In this document: one piece after another, positions 41,723 through 50,711 of the stretch
How positions within the stretch are numbered: position 1 is the stretch's first letter
Layout: each line of letters begins with the position of its first letter
From: Holophagales bacterium
Lineage (GTDB): Bacteria; Acidobacteriota; Thermoanaerobaculia; Multivoradales; Multivoraceae
DNA length: 64,000 bases
Direction: 5' to 3'
Assembly (NCBI GenBank): GCA_009837885.1
Contig: VXSP01000040.1
Span: 1-64,000 of the forward strand
Notes under the pieces: generated by a model
Databases searched by the model: none
Seen by the model: the letters and a program-made list of their open reading frames with translations, nothing else
What the model was told of the DNA's origin: nothing
Made by a program: the position numbers and the translations under genes

Positions 41723-41954
41723 GGACAGCTCAGATAGCGCTCGCGGGCGTGGGGCGGTTCTCGGGCGAGCCGCCCGCACGACAGGTAGCACCCCCAAGAC
41801 GTATCTCCCAAATGGGATATGCGGGGGTTCGGTGCTCATCGGCTAGCATGTCGAACGCGCAAGTGGGGCCGGTGTTGAGAGGTGTGCGACTGGTGTATGG
41901 CTACGAACCCGAGGTCTTGACCAGCGTCGGGTCGAAGGTGGCGTCCGCAACTCG

Positions 41955-43112
41955 ATGAGAGTTCCGTCGGCGTACTCGGAGTCGTACCCACGGGTCCGTC
42001 CCTCCGATCCGGAGGGTGTGGACAACTACATCCGCCACACGACCATCGGCGACCCCGAACTCGACGCGGTCCTCGAGGAGCTCTCCGATCTGTCCCCGGC
42101 GGATCTGAACCGCTACGTTCGCGCCATCATCGAGTGGGAAGGCGACACTCTGTGCACCGCGCCCCGGGTGCTCCGCGACTTCTTCGACACCCTCGAAGAA
42201 CCGGTCTGGCTGGACTGGGACGGCCTGGAGCCCGGAATCCGCACGTTCTACAAGAACGCGGATCTCATGCTGGGCGCCTTCGTCACCGGAGTGCTGGTCG
42301 AGGGCTTCTCGACGTTGATCGCCAAGTCCTTCTACATCACCGGAAGGGTGAAGTACACGACCCGCCGCCTCAAGCAGAACAACCGCCAGTTGCTGGACAT
42401 CTTCTTCCCGAACGGCTTGTACAGGAACGGCGAGGGCTGGAAGCTGTCAGTCCGTGTCCGCTTCGTGCACGGGCGGATAAGAAGTCTGCTCGCGAAGTCC
42501 CCGGACTGGGACCACGAGGCCTGGGGCACTCCGTTGAGCGCTGCGCACCTGGGCTACGCGATCTCCGTGTTCTCGAAGCGCCTGCTCGACTATTCGACCC
42601 TCCTGGGCGCCAAATTCTCGCAGGAAGAACGCAAGGGCGTCATGGACGTCTGGCGCTACTCCGGCTACCTCATGGGCATTCCTGAGACCGTCCTCTACGC
42701 CTCCGAGGAAGAGGCCCAGCGCATGCACGAACTGGCTTTCCTTTGCGAGCCGACGCCCGGCGTCGAATCGAGAGAGTTGGCGAACGCGCTGATCCAGTCG
42801 ATTCCCGCCGTTGCCAAGATCGACGACGAGGCCGAAAAAAAGAAGATCGTGAAACTGGCGTACCGCCTTTCGCGAGCGCTCATCGGCAACAATCTCGCCG
42901 ACGCCTTCGGCTACCCGAAGCAACGACCCTGGCACGTCGGAACGCTCGCGCTGTTCCGGGCCAGACAGCGCCTGCTGCGGCGCTGGTCCGGCACCGAGAC
43001 AGTCCGGGCCAACAACATCACCCAACTCCTGCAGATCTCCGTGTACGACGAGGCGGGCCTCAGCTACAAGATGCCCGACCACGTCAAGGCCGAGGAACAG
43101 AGCCCCTGGTAG
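41955..43112 (+). CDS. oxygenase-like DUF2236 protein (MpaB/rubber oxygenase family)
   Basis: 385 aa. Helical DUF2236 pattern: IRHTTIGDPELDAVLEEL, WLDWDGLEPGIRTFYKNADL, GFSTLIAKSFYITGRVKYTTRRLKQNNRQLLDIF, GEGWKLSVRVRFVHGRIR, DHEAWGTPLSAAHLGYAI. Characterised relatives include the b-type heme rubber oxygenase Lcp and the fungal MpaB prenyl-chain oxygenase, with His as heme ligand. The substrate here is unknown. No signal peptide. The 232 bp upstream have no gene I can see. A strong hairpin follows the stop directly. A paralogue begins at 63588. Confidence 0.88.
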   Translation: MRVPSAYSESYPRVRPSDPEGVDNYIRHTTIGDPELDAVLEELSDLSPADLNRYVRAIIEWEGDTLCTAPRVLRDFFDTLEEPVWLDWDGLEPGIRTFYKNADLMLGAFVTGVLVEGFSTLIAKSFYITGRVKYTTRRLKQNNRQLLDIFFPNGLYRNGEGWKLSVRVRFVHGRIRSLLAKSPDWDHEAWGTPLSAAHLGYAISVFSKRLLDYSTLLGAKFSQEERKGVMDVWRYSGYLMGIPETVLYASEEEAQRMHELAFLCEPTPGVESRELANALIQSIPAVAKIDDEAEKKKIVKLAYRLSRALIGNNLADAFGYPKQRPWHVGTLALFRARQRLLRRWSGTETVRANNITQLLQISVYDEAGLSYKMPDHVKAEEQSPW

Positions 43113-43137
43113 AAGGGGATTCCAAGGGAATCCCCTT
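43113..43137. terminator. strong bidirectional hairpin terminator
   Basis: AAGGGGATTCC-AAG-GGAATCCCCTT: a perfect 11-bp stem with a 3-nt loop that starts right after the DUF2236 stop codon and lies 29 bp from the stop of the convergent RND gene. The A/T ends give short A and T runs for both directions. Confidence 0.72.
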
Positions 43138-43165
43138 GGTCTGGTAGAGACGCTTCGCGGCGCGG

Positions 43166-46100
43166 TCAGGCGACTTCCGGCTGACCCTCCGCGGCGCCGG
43201 CGCCCGTGGCGAGGCGAAGCCGCTCCTGAAACCGGACGTGCAGCATCGCCAGCGCCGGAACGACCAGCATGAGCAGCGGCGTGGCGATCAGGATGCCGAA
43301 GCCGAGCGCCGCCGCCAGCGGAACCAGGTGCACGGTCGCGGGGTCTGTCTCGAAGACGAGCGGAGCGACGCCGACGAACGTGGTTACCGAGGTCAGGAGG
43401 ATCGACCTGACGCGGGCCTTGGCGCCGGCGATGATCGCCTCCTGCGCCCCCAGGCCGGCGCCTCTCCTTTCGTTGATGAAGGTGACCATCACCAGCGAGT
43501 CGTTGACGACGACTCCGGTACAGCCGACCAGGCCCTGCACCGACATGAAGCCGAAACTGAGGCCCAGCAGCAAATGGCCCGCCACGGCGCCGACCAGGCC
43601 CAGGGGAATGGCGGCCATGATGATGAGCGGCTGAGACCAGGATCCAAACGGGATGGCGATCAGGGCGAAGATGATGATGAAGACGAACAGCATCGCGCCC
43701 GACAGGGCGCCGATGATCTCTCTCTGCTGCCTCTGCTCGCCGCCGACTCCGTAGCCGAAACCCGGGTGCTCGGCCGCGAGCGGAGCCAGGATGTCCCGCT
43801 CCAGAGCGGGCGTGATCAACTGGCCGGTAACGACATCCGGGTCCACGTTCGCCGTGACCGTCACGACGCGGCGACCGTCGACCTTGTGAATGGCGGTGGA
43901 GGATCGGACGAACTCCGCGGAAGCGACGTGCTTCAACGGCACTTCCGATCCGCCGGGCGTACGCACGACGAACCGTTCGAGGTCAGCGATCGAACTGCGC
44001 TCCTGCTCCGGCAGCCGGAGATACACCCGCATGTCCTCGCGGCCGCGCAGCACTCTGAGGGCCTCGGAACCGAAGAAAGCGGATCGCGTCTGACGCGCCA
44101 GGTCTTCCAGCGTCAGACCCAGCGTGCGGGCCGGCGGCTTGAGTTCCAGTTGAATCTCCCTGAATCCGTCGTCCTGATTCGTGCGGATATCGAACACGCC
44201 TTCGACCTTCTGCAGCTCCTCCACGAACACCTGAGCGATCGCTTCCAGCTCGACGGGGTCGGGATGCGAGAGCTCCAGGTAGACGGGTGGCGGGAGTTCG
44301 AGCGCCCCCGACGAGAAGACGAGGTGCCTGAGCCCCTGCACCGTGCCGGTCTCCTCCCGCCACAGGCGCTCGAACTCGCTGGCCGGAACCGCGGCGTCCT
44401 CCGGAAGCGCGAACTGGACCGCGCCGACATGGCTGCGCGGAACCGACGCCCGGTCGCCGCGAAGCGGATTGAAGAGCTCCGCGGGCTCGCCGACGGTGAT
44501 GGCGCTGTTCCACTCGTCCGCGCCGGCGCTGCCTGGATGCTCGCTCGCCAGCCGCTCCGCGACGCGGCGCCCCGTCTCCTCCACCAGCTCGCCGACCGCG
44601 GCGGTCCGGTCCGCCGGCGATCCGGTGGGCAGCTCGAAGTTCGCCGCGATCACGTCGCCCTCCACCTGTGGCAGGAACTCCACCCTGACCAATCCGGAAC
44701 CGATGAGGACGGTCACGAGCAGGACCGCGCCCGCCGCTGTCGCCAGCACGATCGGCGGATGGTCCGTGGCGAGACGAAGGCCCCGGTCCAGCGGCCCGTC
44801 GACCAGCCATTGCAGCCCCCGGTCCACGGCTCGCTGAATCCGCAACAACCGGCGGCCGGCCCATGACGACGCGGTTCGACCGGGCGGCGGCAGGTGCGAA
44901 AGATGACGGGGAAGAATCAGCAGCGACTCCACCAGCGAGATCATCAGGATGATGATGACGACCAGCGGCACGCTTCTCATGATCTTTCCGGTGGAGCCCG
45001 GGACGGTCAGCAGGGCGCAGAAGGCCGTCACGGTGGTCAGCACGGAGAAGATGACCGGAGCGCTCATCCGCTGCGCGCCCCGAATCGCCGTCGTCAGCCC
45101 GTCGCGGTCCCGTCTTCGGCCCGCGAAGATGTTCTCGCCCACCACGATCGCGTCGTCCACGACGATCCCCAGCGCGAGCACCAGGGCCATCATCGAGAAC
45201 ATGTTGATGGAGACGCCCAGCATCTGCATGCCCCACAGCGTTCCCACCAGCGCAACGGCCAGCCCCGCGGCCACCCATAGCGCGAGGCGGATCTCCAGGA
45301 AGAACGTCAGGGCGAGAAAGACGAGAAGGAGCCCCAGGACGCCGTTCTCGATCAGGACCGACAGACTGCCCGCGACCAGCGTCGAGTCGTCCCGCCATAT
45401 CTCGACTCCGACGCCGGCCGGAAGAGCGGGGATCACCTCCGTCGCCAGATAGGCCTTGACGGCCTCCGAGATCTCGAACACCTGCTCGTCCGCGGTGCGG
45501 GTGACGTCGACGCGAATGGCCCGGTTGCCGTTGAAACGGGTGATCAGGTCGGTATCCGCGAAGCCGTCGCGCAGGTGGGCGATGTCGCCCAGGCGAAGCG
45601 ACGTGCCGTCGGGACGGGACAGGACGATGATGTCCTCGAAGTCGTACTGCTCGTAGTTCTGGCCGATCGTCCGGACCCGGATCTCCTCCCCGCCCGTCGA
45701 GAGGCTGCCCGCGGAGAGGTCCATCGAGCCCCGCCGCACGGCAACGGCGATGTCACTCAGCGTCAGTCCCAGGGCCCGGAGCCGGTGCGACGGAACCTCG
45801 ATCGAGATCTCGTACTCCCGGAAGCCGCTGGTGTCCACGTAGGACACTTCGGGAAGGGCCGCGATGCCGTCCTCGATGTCGTAAGCCAGCTCCTTGAGCG
45901 TCCGCTCCGGCACGTCGCCATGAACCAGGAGGCGAATGACGCTTTGCCGGCTCGTCACCTCGCGCACTTCGGGCCGTTCCGCTCCCGCCGGAAAGCTGGG
46001 AATGCGATCCACCCTGGCCTTGGCCTCGTTGAGAGCGCGGTCGATGTCGGTACCGCTCTTGAATTCGGCGGTAACCGTTCCGAGCCCTTCGGAGGCGGAG

Positions 46101-46375
46101 GCTTCGATCCGCTTGACGCCGTCCAGGGACCCGAGCTCCTCCTCGATCTTGCGGACGATCGCTTCGTCGACCTCCTGCGGGGCGGCGCCCGGGTACGGGA
46201 CCATGACCTGAACGCGATCCAGCGACGCGTCCGGGAGCATCTCCTGGACGAGCTCGCCCGCCGCCAGCAGGCCGGCGAACAGCAGGAAGACCATGAGGAG
46301 GTTGGCGGCAATGGGGTTGCTCGCCATGAAGGCGATCGGACCGCCTCGGACTGTCGGGTCGCCGGCCTCGCTCAT
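43166..46375 (-). CDS. RND-family efflux permease (HAE type), first copy
   Basis: 1069 aa, twelve helices in the usual 1+5, 1+5 arrangement with two large periplasmic loops. The TM4 proton-relay acidic pair is in GIVVDDAIVVGENI. RPEVREVTSRQSVIRLLVHGD, and VTANVDPDVVTGQL in the porter domain, are typical HAE features. Pumps amphiphilic compounds from the inner membrane or periplasm outward using proton entry. It has no adjacent adaptor or outer-membrane channel; the only adaptor is at 55642. GST and membrane-anchor genes lie immediately upstream in the same direction (gap 7 bp). The paralogue at 52228 shares many motifs. Confidence 0.95.
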   Translation of the reverse strand: MSEAGDPTVRGGPIAFMASNPIAANLLMVFLLFAGLLAAGELVQEMLPDASLDRVQVMVPYPGAAPQEVDEAIVRKIEEELGSLDGVKRIEASASEGLGTVTAEFKSGTDIDRALNEAKARVDRIPSFPAGAERPEVREVTSRQSVIRLLVHGDVPERTLKELAYDIEDGIAALPEVSYVDTSGFREYEISIEVPSHRLRALGLTLSDIAVAVRRGSMDLSAGSLSTGGEEIRVRTIGQNYEQYDFEDIIVLSRPDGTSLRLGDIAHLRDGFADTDLITRFNGNRAIRVDVTRTADEQVFEISEAVKAYLATEVIPALPAGVGVEIWRDDSTLVAGSLSVLIENGVLGLLLVFLALTFFLEIRLALWVAAGLAVALVGTLWGMQMLGVSINMFSMMALVLALGIVVDDAIVVGENIFAGRRRDRDGLTTAIRGAQRMSAPVIFSVLTTVTAFCALLTVPGSTGKIMRSVPLVVIIILMISLVESLLILPRHLSHLPPPGRTASSWAGRRLLRIQRAVDRGLQWLVDGPLDRGLRLATDHPPIVLATAAGAVLLVTVLIGSGLVRVEFLPQVEGDVIAANFELPTGSPADRTAAVGELVEETGRRVAERLASEHPGSAGADEWNSAITVGEPAELFNPLRGDRASVPRSHVGAVQFALPEDAAVPASEFERLWREETGTVQGLRHLVFSSGALELPPPVYLELSHPDPVELEAIAQVFVEELQKVEGVFDIRTNQDDGFREIQLELKPPARTLGLTLEDLARQTRSAFFGSEALRVLRGREDMRVYLRLPEQERSSIADLERFVVRTPGGSEVPLKHVASAEFVRSSTAIHKVDGRRVVTVTANVDPDVVTGQLITPALERDILAPLAAEHPGFGYGVGGEQRQQREIIGALSGAMLFVFIIIFALIAIPFGSWSQPLIIMAAIPLGLVGAVAGHLLLGLSFGFMSVQGLVGCTGVVVNDSLVMVTFINERRGAGLGAQEAIIAGAKARVRSILLTSVTTFVGVAPLVFETDPATVHLVPLAAALGFGILIATPLLMLVVPALAMLHVRFQERLRLATGAGAAEGQPEVA

Positions 46376-46382
46376 CGGTCGC

Positions 46383-47000
46383 TCAGCCGGGAACCTCCGC
46401 CGCCTGCGCCTTCTGGAAGGCCGGCCTGGCCATGCAGCGGTCGCCGTAGGCCTCGAGCACCGGCGACTCGGGGAGCATCCCGAACATGCGCAGGAAGACG
46501 GCGCTGCTGCCGAGCATCACGTCCGCGGCGCTGAACTCCTCGCCCAGGATCCAGGGGCCAACGCCCAAACCGTCCTCCCAGACGCGAATCGTCTTCGCGA
46601 AACTGCCCCAGCCCAGCCGGCCGGGATTGAAGGCTTCCTCCTGGTGCTCCTCGGGCACGACGGTCCGCAGGCCCGACTCGAACATCGCCGGCTCGATCAT
46701 CGCCGGCGAGTAGATCAGCCAGTGCACGAAGCGGGCGCGCAGCGGATCGTCCAGCGCCGGCGCCAGCCGTCCGGAGGCGTAACGGTCGGCGACGTAGAGG
46801 CAGATCGCCGCCGAGTCCCACATCTTCACCTCGCCGTCCTCGAGCGCCGGCACCTTGCCCATCGGACTCGCGGCCAGGTGTTCCTGAGTCCGCTCCGGCT
46901 TCGTGACGTCGACGTGCACGAGCTCGTAGTCGACGCCCGCCTCCTCGAGCATCCAGACGGCGCGGCTGGAACGCGTCTGCGGGCACCAGTAGAGCTTCAT
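46383..47000 (-). CDS. glutathione S-transferase family protein
   Basis: 205 aa. MKLYWCPQTRSSRAVWMLEEAGVDYE with SPMGKVPALEDG (cis-Pro) and WDSAAICLYVADRY (E replaced by D at the D-S glutathione site). The C-terminal domain carries FSAADVMLGSS, the N-capping box. CPQTRS puts Cys or Ser at the catalytic spot. The ATG overlaps the anchor gene's TGA (46997-47000), and the RND permease starts 7 bp after its stop. Co-location with efflux suggests detoxification of an electrophile, by inference. Confidence 0.9.
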   Translation of the reverse strand: MKLYWCPQTRSSRAVWMLEEAGVDYELVHVDVTKPERTQEHLAASPMGKVPALEDGEVKMWDSAAICLYVADRYASGRLAPALDDPLRARFVHWLIYSPAMIEPAMFESGLRTVVPEEHQEEAFNPGRLGWGSFAKTIRVWEDGLGVGPWILGEEFSAADVMLGSSAVFLRMFGMLPESPVLEAYGDRCMARPAFQKAQAAEVPG

Positions 47001-47623
47001 TCGTAGGCCTCCGAGTCCAGGTGTTCGGTACCGGCCGGCGCCCGGCCGATCTCCCTCATATTCGTGAAGAAACCGCGCACGTCGAGTTCGATGGTGACCG
47101 GCGAGTCGCTCTCGTTGAGCCAGAACCAGCCGTGGTTGCCGGAGTAGCCCGCCGTCAGGCCGCCGCGGCCGCCCGTGACGTCGAACTCCTCGGCGTAGCG
47201 GACCGGCTCGTCGTCGAGGTCGTTGAAGGGGTCGGCGTGGAAGTCCGAGTAGAGCGTTCCGCCGTCGGTCTGCCAGGAGTAGACGATCGTCATCCCCTCG
47301 ATCATCTGCAGCTTGTACTCCATCTGTTCGTTGGCGCCGATCTCGATCGTGACCTGCTCGGCCCGTAGCTCGCGGTTGCCGGTCATCTGCGCCAGGAGCC
47401 CTTCCTCGGCCTCCGCCATCGGCTCCGTGCCCGCCGCCTCGTAGAGCCGGTCGAGGCCGAGCAGGCCGCCGATGCGGGTCGGGTCGACGCCGTACTCGGC
47501 CGGCAGGATGACGACGATGAAGACGACGGCGGCAGCGGCGAGCGTGATCGCCACGGTCTTGAGCAGCTTGCGAAGAGGCGGCGTGCCGAGATCGCCGCCC
47601 GGAGCTGGAGTGGAGTCCGTCAT
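46997..47623 (-). CDS. membrane-anchored periplasmic protein, uncharacterised
   Basis: 208 aa. One N-terminal helix (about residues 22-42, TLAAAAVVFIVVILPAEYG). The rest is periplasmic beta-rich sequence with EYGVDPTRIGGLLGL, MIEGMTIVYSWQTDGGTLYSDFHADPF and NHGWFWLNESDSPVTIELDVRGFF. I recognise the type as the 'transmembrane anchor protein' seen in several proteobacterial genomes, without known function. First gene of a run with GST and RND (ATGA overlap, then 7 bp). A TAGAGT box 10 nt before the ATG suggests a nearly leaderless mRNA. Confidence 0.7.
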   Translation of the reverse strand: MTDSTPAPGGDLGTPPLRKLLKTVAITLAAAAVVFIVVILPAEYGVDPTRIGGLLGLDRLYEAAGTEPMAEAEEGLLAQMTGNRELRAEQVTIEIGANEQMEYKLQMIEGMTIVYSWQTDGGTLYSDFHADPFNDLDDEPVRYAEEFDVTGGRGGLTAGYSGNHGWFWLNESDSPVTIELDVRGFFTNMREIGRAPAGTEHLDSEAYE

Positions 47624-47633
47624 GACGACTGCG

Positions 47634-47639
47634 ACTCTA
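47634..47639 (-). promoter_or_regulatory. -10 box upstream of the anchor/GST/RND run
   Basis: TAGAGT on the minus strand ends 10 nt before the ATG at 47623, with no Shine-Dalgarno in the gap. The 212 bp to the next gene hold nothing else I recognise. Confidence 0.4.
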
Positions 47640-47835
47640 GCGGAGAGGCAGTTGCGCGCGGAGCCGTGTTGTGCGGGCTCGACCTGCGACGTACAGCCCG
47701 CGGGAGGGCGGCGAACGGCAAGTGCTGATACCGGGGATCTCTGTCCGCAGAATTGGGCGCGAACGCTCCCTTCCTCGCCACTAGCAAGAAGACCTTCGCG
47801 AACATCGAGGCCGTCGCTGGACGGCCTGTCGAGCG

Positions 47836-49563
47836 CTACTGGACGTGCCGCCAGTCGTCTGAGGGCTGTTGCCCGCCGTTCGACGGGTCCGCGTTCAGAC
47901 AGCCCAGCCAGTTCTGGCAGAGCCTGGGCACGTTTGGCCCCTTGATCCGGACGGCCGCGGCGTGGATGTCACTCAGGTTCCGCATTCCCGTGGCGTCGGC
48001 GAGGAAGGTGCGGAACACATGCGTGAGAGTGCCCGAGGAGCCGTCACCTTCGAGCGTTACCACGCCGAACCCCGGACAGCTGCCGCGGGCGGCGTGACCA
48101 ACGGTGACCGGATGGGGGCCGCGGAACGAGACGATGATTCTCTGCCCGTCCGGGGCCAGGTCCACCAGATCCGGCGCCGGATCGTCCGCGAGCTCGTACG
48201 CCATGCCGTCCTGATCGACAAACGGAGGGCCCTCACCGCGGCACAGGTCCGTACCGGTCAGACTCAATGTGCCCACATGCGCCGCGGACGGATCGTCGGG
48301 GGAGGTCTCGGCGTTGATCGCGACCTTGGCCATGTCGAAGACTTCCGCGTTGTTCTGAATTCGGTCGAACTGGTACAGGAAACGTCGAGTGGTGGACATC
48401 ACCAAGCCGTGAGCGTCACGGCGACCGGCAAGCTCCGATTCGTCGGAGATGTCCAGCGTCTTCTCCATGTGAAACGTCACGGGCGGCGGCTGGTTCGGCA
48501 TCGTCAGAGCGTTCGGACCGTCCGGGTAGTCGAGGGGGAGCCTGTACATGACGAGCACCGAGTCGTCGGCGCCCGCGGCGCTCGCGGAGACGCCGGCATT
48601 GAGGTGCATGAATCCGCCGCCTTCGGCGCCTCCGCAGCCGGCGCCGCTGATCACGTCGTTCGTGTACTCGGCGACGATGGACATGGGCTCCGTGGTGATG
48701 TCGACGACGAAGAGCCCGCCGCCCCCGAACGTGACGAAGGCGTGACGGTTCGTGCTGCTCGGAACGGGACACACGACAACGTTGTTCGGGCGTCCTGGGC
48801 CTTCCTTCAGCGCGCCGCTAGGCGTGTACATCGATTGGTAGTTCACGTACTCCCCCGCCACGCGACCCGCCGGCAGGGTGGAATCGGCCCGCGCCTCCGC
48901 GGCAGTCAGGTCGCGTCCCCCGACGAGGTCCAGCGTGGCTGCCCGGTTGAACGTGAACGTGTCGGTCGCCCGGTCGTAGTCAATGCGCTCGAGCAGCTTG
49001 GCGCCGAGGTTGGCGACGATCAGCCTGGTGCCGTCCGGGGACCAGAAGGACATGTGATTGGACGGGCTCGAACCTTCAGGACCGGTCGTGCGAAAGAGCG
49101 CCTTGGCCAGCTTCGGGGCTTGCGTCGGGCCGCTCTTGATCGTGTGGCATGTCTTGTAGCCGCTCGTCGACAGGGTGCACTGCCCTTCCGCGTCGATGAT
49201 CCCCACCAGTCCTACGCCCGGCCCGAAGAAGTTCGCGTTCATGTACCGGTGCGATGGATGGGGCAGCATGCCGTGGAGGCGCTCCACGTTCACGCCGAGT
49301 TCCGAAAACGCATGAGGAAAGACGTGGTGCGCCTGCAGCACGACCGGTGCGTACAGCGGGTGGTCTTCCCCGTATGTGCCTGGCGGTGCGACGGTGATAT
49401 CCCGACCGTCATAGATCAGGATGCGGCTGCCGAAGGTGCCTCGAGGGTTCACCTGGCTGATGTCGGCGCTGTTCGATTGGTCCGAGAGCCACACTTCCCA
49501 CTCGATGGCGGCAGCGGGGAAGGCGGCAAGCATGGTGGCGATCTGCAACAAGACGCTACGCAT
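47836..49563 (-). CDS. large exported beta-propeller-like protein, unknown function
   Basis: 575 aa from ATG 49563, with a short signal peptide (..QIATMLAAFPAAAIE). Recurrent strand segments such as NHMSFWSPDGTRLIVANLGAKLLERIDYD, HAFVTFGGGGLFVVDI and DLAPDGQRIIVSFRGPHPV suggest a seven-bladed propeller like LVIVD, selenium-binding or lactonase-type proteins. No catalytic motif identified. HHVFPHAFSELG and HGMLPHPSHRYMNANFFG are His-rich and might bind metal. Several Cys (GYKTCHT, GAGCGG, DLCRG, RGSCPG, RLCQNWLGC) could form disulfides. Part of the export block. Confidence 0.7.
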   Translation of the reverse strand: MRSVLLQIATMLAAFPAAAIEWEVWLSDQSNSADISQVNPRGTFGSRILIYDGRDITVAPPGTYGEDHPLYAPVVLQAHHVFPHAFSELGVNVERLHGMLPHPSHRYMNANFFGPGVGLVGIIDAEGQCTLSTSGYKTCHTIKSGPTQAPKLAKALFRTTGPEGSSPSNHMSFWSPDGTRLIVANLGAKLLERIDYDRATDTFTFNRAATLDLVGGRDLTAAEARADSTLPAGRVAGEYVNYQSMYTPSGALKEGPGRPNNVVVCPVPSSTNRHAFVTFGGGGLFVVDITTEPMSIVAEYTNDVISGAGCGGAEGGGFMHLNAGVSASAAGADDSVLVMYRLPLDYPDGPNALTMPNQPPPVTFHMEKTLDISDESELAGRRDAHGLVMSTTRRFLYQFDRIQNNAEVFDMAKVAINAETSPDDPSAAHVGTLSLTGTDLCRGEGPPFVDQDGMAYELADDPAPDLVDLAPDGQRIIVSFRGPHPVTVGHAARGSCPGFGVVTLEGDGSSGTLTHVFRTFLADATGMRNLSDIHAAAVRIKGPNVPRLCQNWLGCLNADPSNGGQQPSDDWRHVQ

Positions 49564-49667
49564 GGTGGTCGCTTCATCCTCCTCGGGTGATCTCCAGGCC
49601 TCAACGGATAGCTGGTGCGACCGGGGTGACGATCGTTGTTTCGGTCGTGTTCGCGGGCGCCCTCGAC

Positions 49668-50582
49668 TCAGAAGCTGTACCTCATCCCGAAGCTGAGACC
49701 CCACATGCTCAGGTCACCGCTCGACATCACGTAGGCGACCTCAGTCCCGCCGGGGCCGCGGCTCGAGTGGTGGCTTCGAAGCTGGTCCCAGAGCAGGCGG
49801 CCGGTCTCGAAGTCGCCGTACTCGACCAGGCGCGCCTTGATGCCGAGCGTCACCGAGTCGCTCACCGAGAAGTCGACGCCCGCGAGCAACTGGTAGGCGG
49901 ACACGTTGTCCTTCAGCTTGGTGTTCGCGATGGTCGTCGTCCCCGCGACGATCCGCCGCAGGCTCTCCTCGTCCGGATGGCCGGCGAACGTGGTGATCGC
50001 CGCCGGATCGAGGTTGCGCTTCCACCGGTTGAAGTAGTCGATCGAAGCATCCGCCGTGCCGACGCCGAGGCCGAGGTACGGTGAGACTCTTGCGTCCGGA
50101 GTGAAGTCCCAGTAGGCGTTGGCGAAGAAGCTCTCGTACTGCACGGTCTCGATCCTGGTTTCTGCCAGCTCGAGTTCCTGCTGCGCCTTGTCCACCGTCA
50201 CTTCATCGGTCGCCGCCAGATCGGCGACCGCGTCGTAGGAGAGCGCCGAGTGGGTGTACTCGAGTTCGGCGCGGATGTTGCCGAAGCGATAGCCGACCGC
50301 GAGGCTGCCCATGATCCCGGACCCGCCGCCCATGTCCGAAGACCATGCCGAAGGCGGCGGATCGCAACCCGCGTTCGTGCCGTCGATCGGCACGATCCAG
50401 GCGTCGCAGGTGGTCGCGACGTCGTTGTCCGTGCCGTCCAGGGTCATGGACGCGCCGTTGCCGATCCCAAGCTCCAAGCCCAGATACGGACCGTTCTGTG
50501 CCTCGGCGACCGGCGCGGAAGCGGCGCCCACGAGCGGCAGCAGCAGGCACACGGCCCCCCTTGTCCAACTAGTACGTTTCAT
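49668..50582 (-). CDS. outer-membrane beta-barrel protein (OmpA/Msp2-like)
   Basis: 304 aa from ATG 50582. Signal peptide ..LLLPLVGAASAPVAEAQ. Mature start GPYLGLELGIGNGASM is a first strand; VGYRFGNIRAELEYTHSAL, SPYLGLGVGTADASIDYF and LLAGVDFSVSDSVTLGIKARLVEYGDF are amphipathic strands with periplasmic turns; it ends in MRYSF, the C-terminal aromatic signal for outer-membrane assembly. Probably an 8-stranded barrel with a long loop. Could be structural or a small-molecule pore. Same strand as the propeller-like gene (gap 104 bp). Confidence 0.82.
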   Translation of the reverse strand: MKRTSWTRGAVCLLLPLVGAASAPVAEAQNGPYLGLELGIGNGASMTLDGTDNDVATTCDAWIVPIDGTNAGCDPPPSAWSSDMGGGSGIMGSLAVGYRFGNIRAELEYTHSALSYDAVADLAATDEVTVDKAQQELELAETRIETVQYESFFANAYWDFTPDARVSPYLGLGVGTADASIDYFNRWKRNLDPAAITTFAGHPDEESLRRIVAGTTTIANTKLKDNVSAYQLLAGVDFSVSDSVTLGIKARLVEYGDFETGRLLWDQLRSHHSSRGPGGTEVAYVMSSGDLSMWGLSFGMRYSF

Positions 50583-50711
50583 TCCCGGTCCCTCCGGTTT
50601 CCTTCCGATCGGATGCTTGTGTCGGGCTGCCAGACCGCATGATGAGCCTAGCCGGATTGGCTGTGGATCATCCGGACAGAAAGCGGCCGGCACCGGACTC
50701 ATCGTGGCCCT

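Noticed and set aside
41803..41820. TCCCA-AA-TGGGA palindrome upstream of the DUF2236 gene as an operator
   Set aside because: Only 5-bp arms and about 135 bp from the start, with no second copy near the paralogue at 63588. Not strong enough to call.
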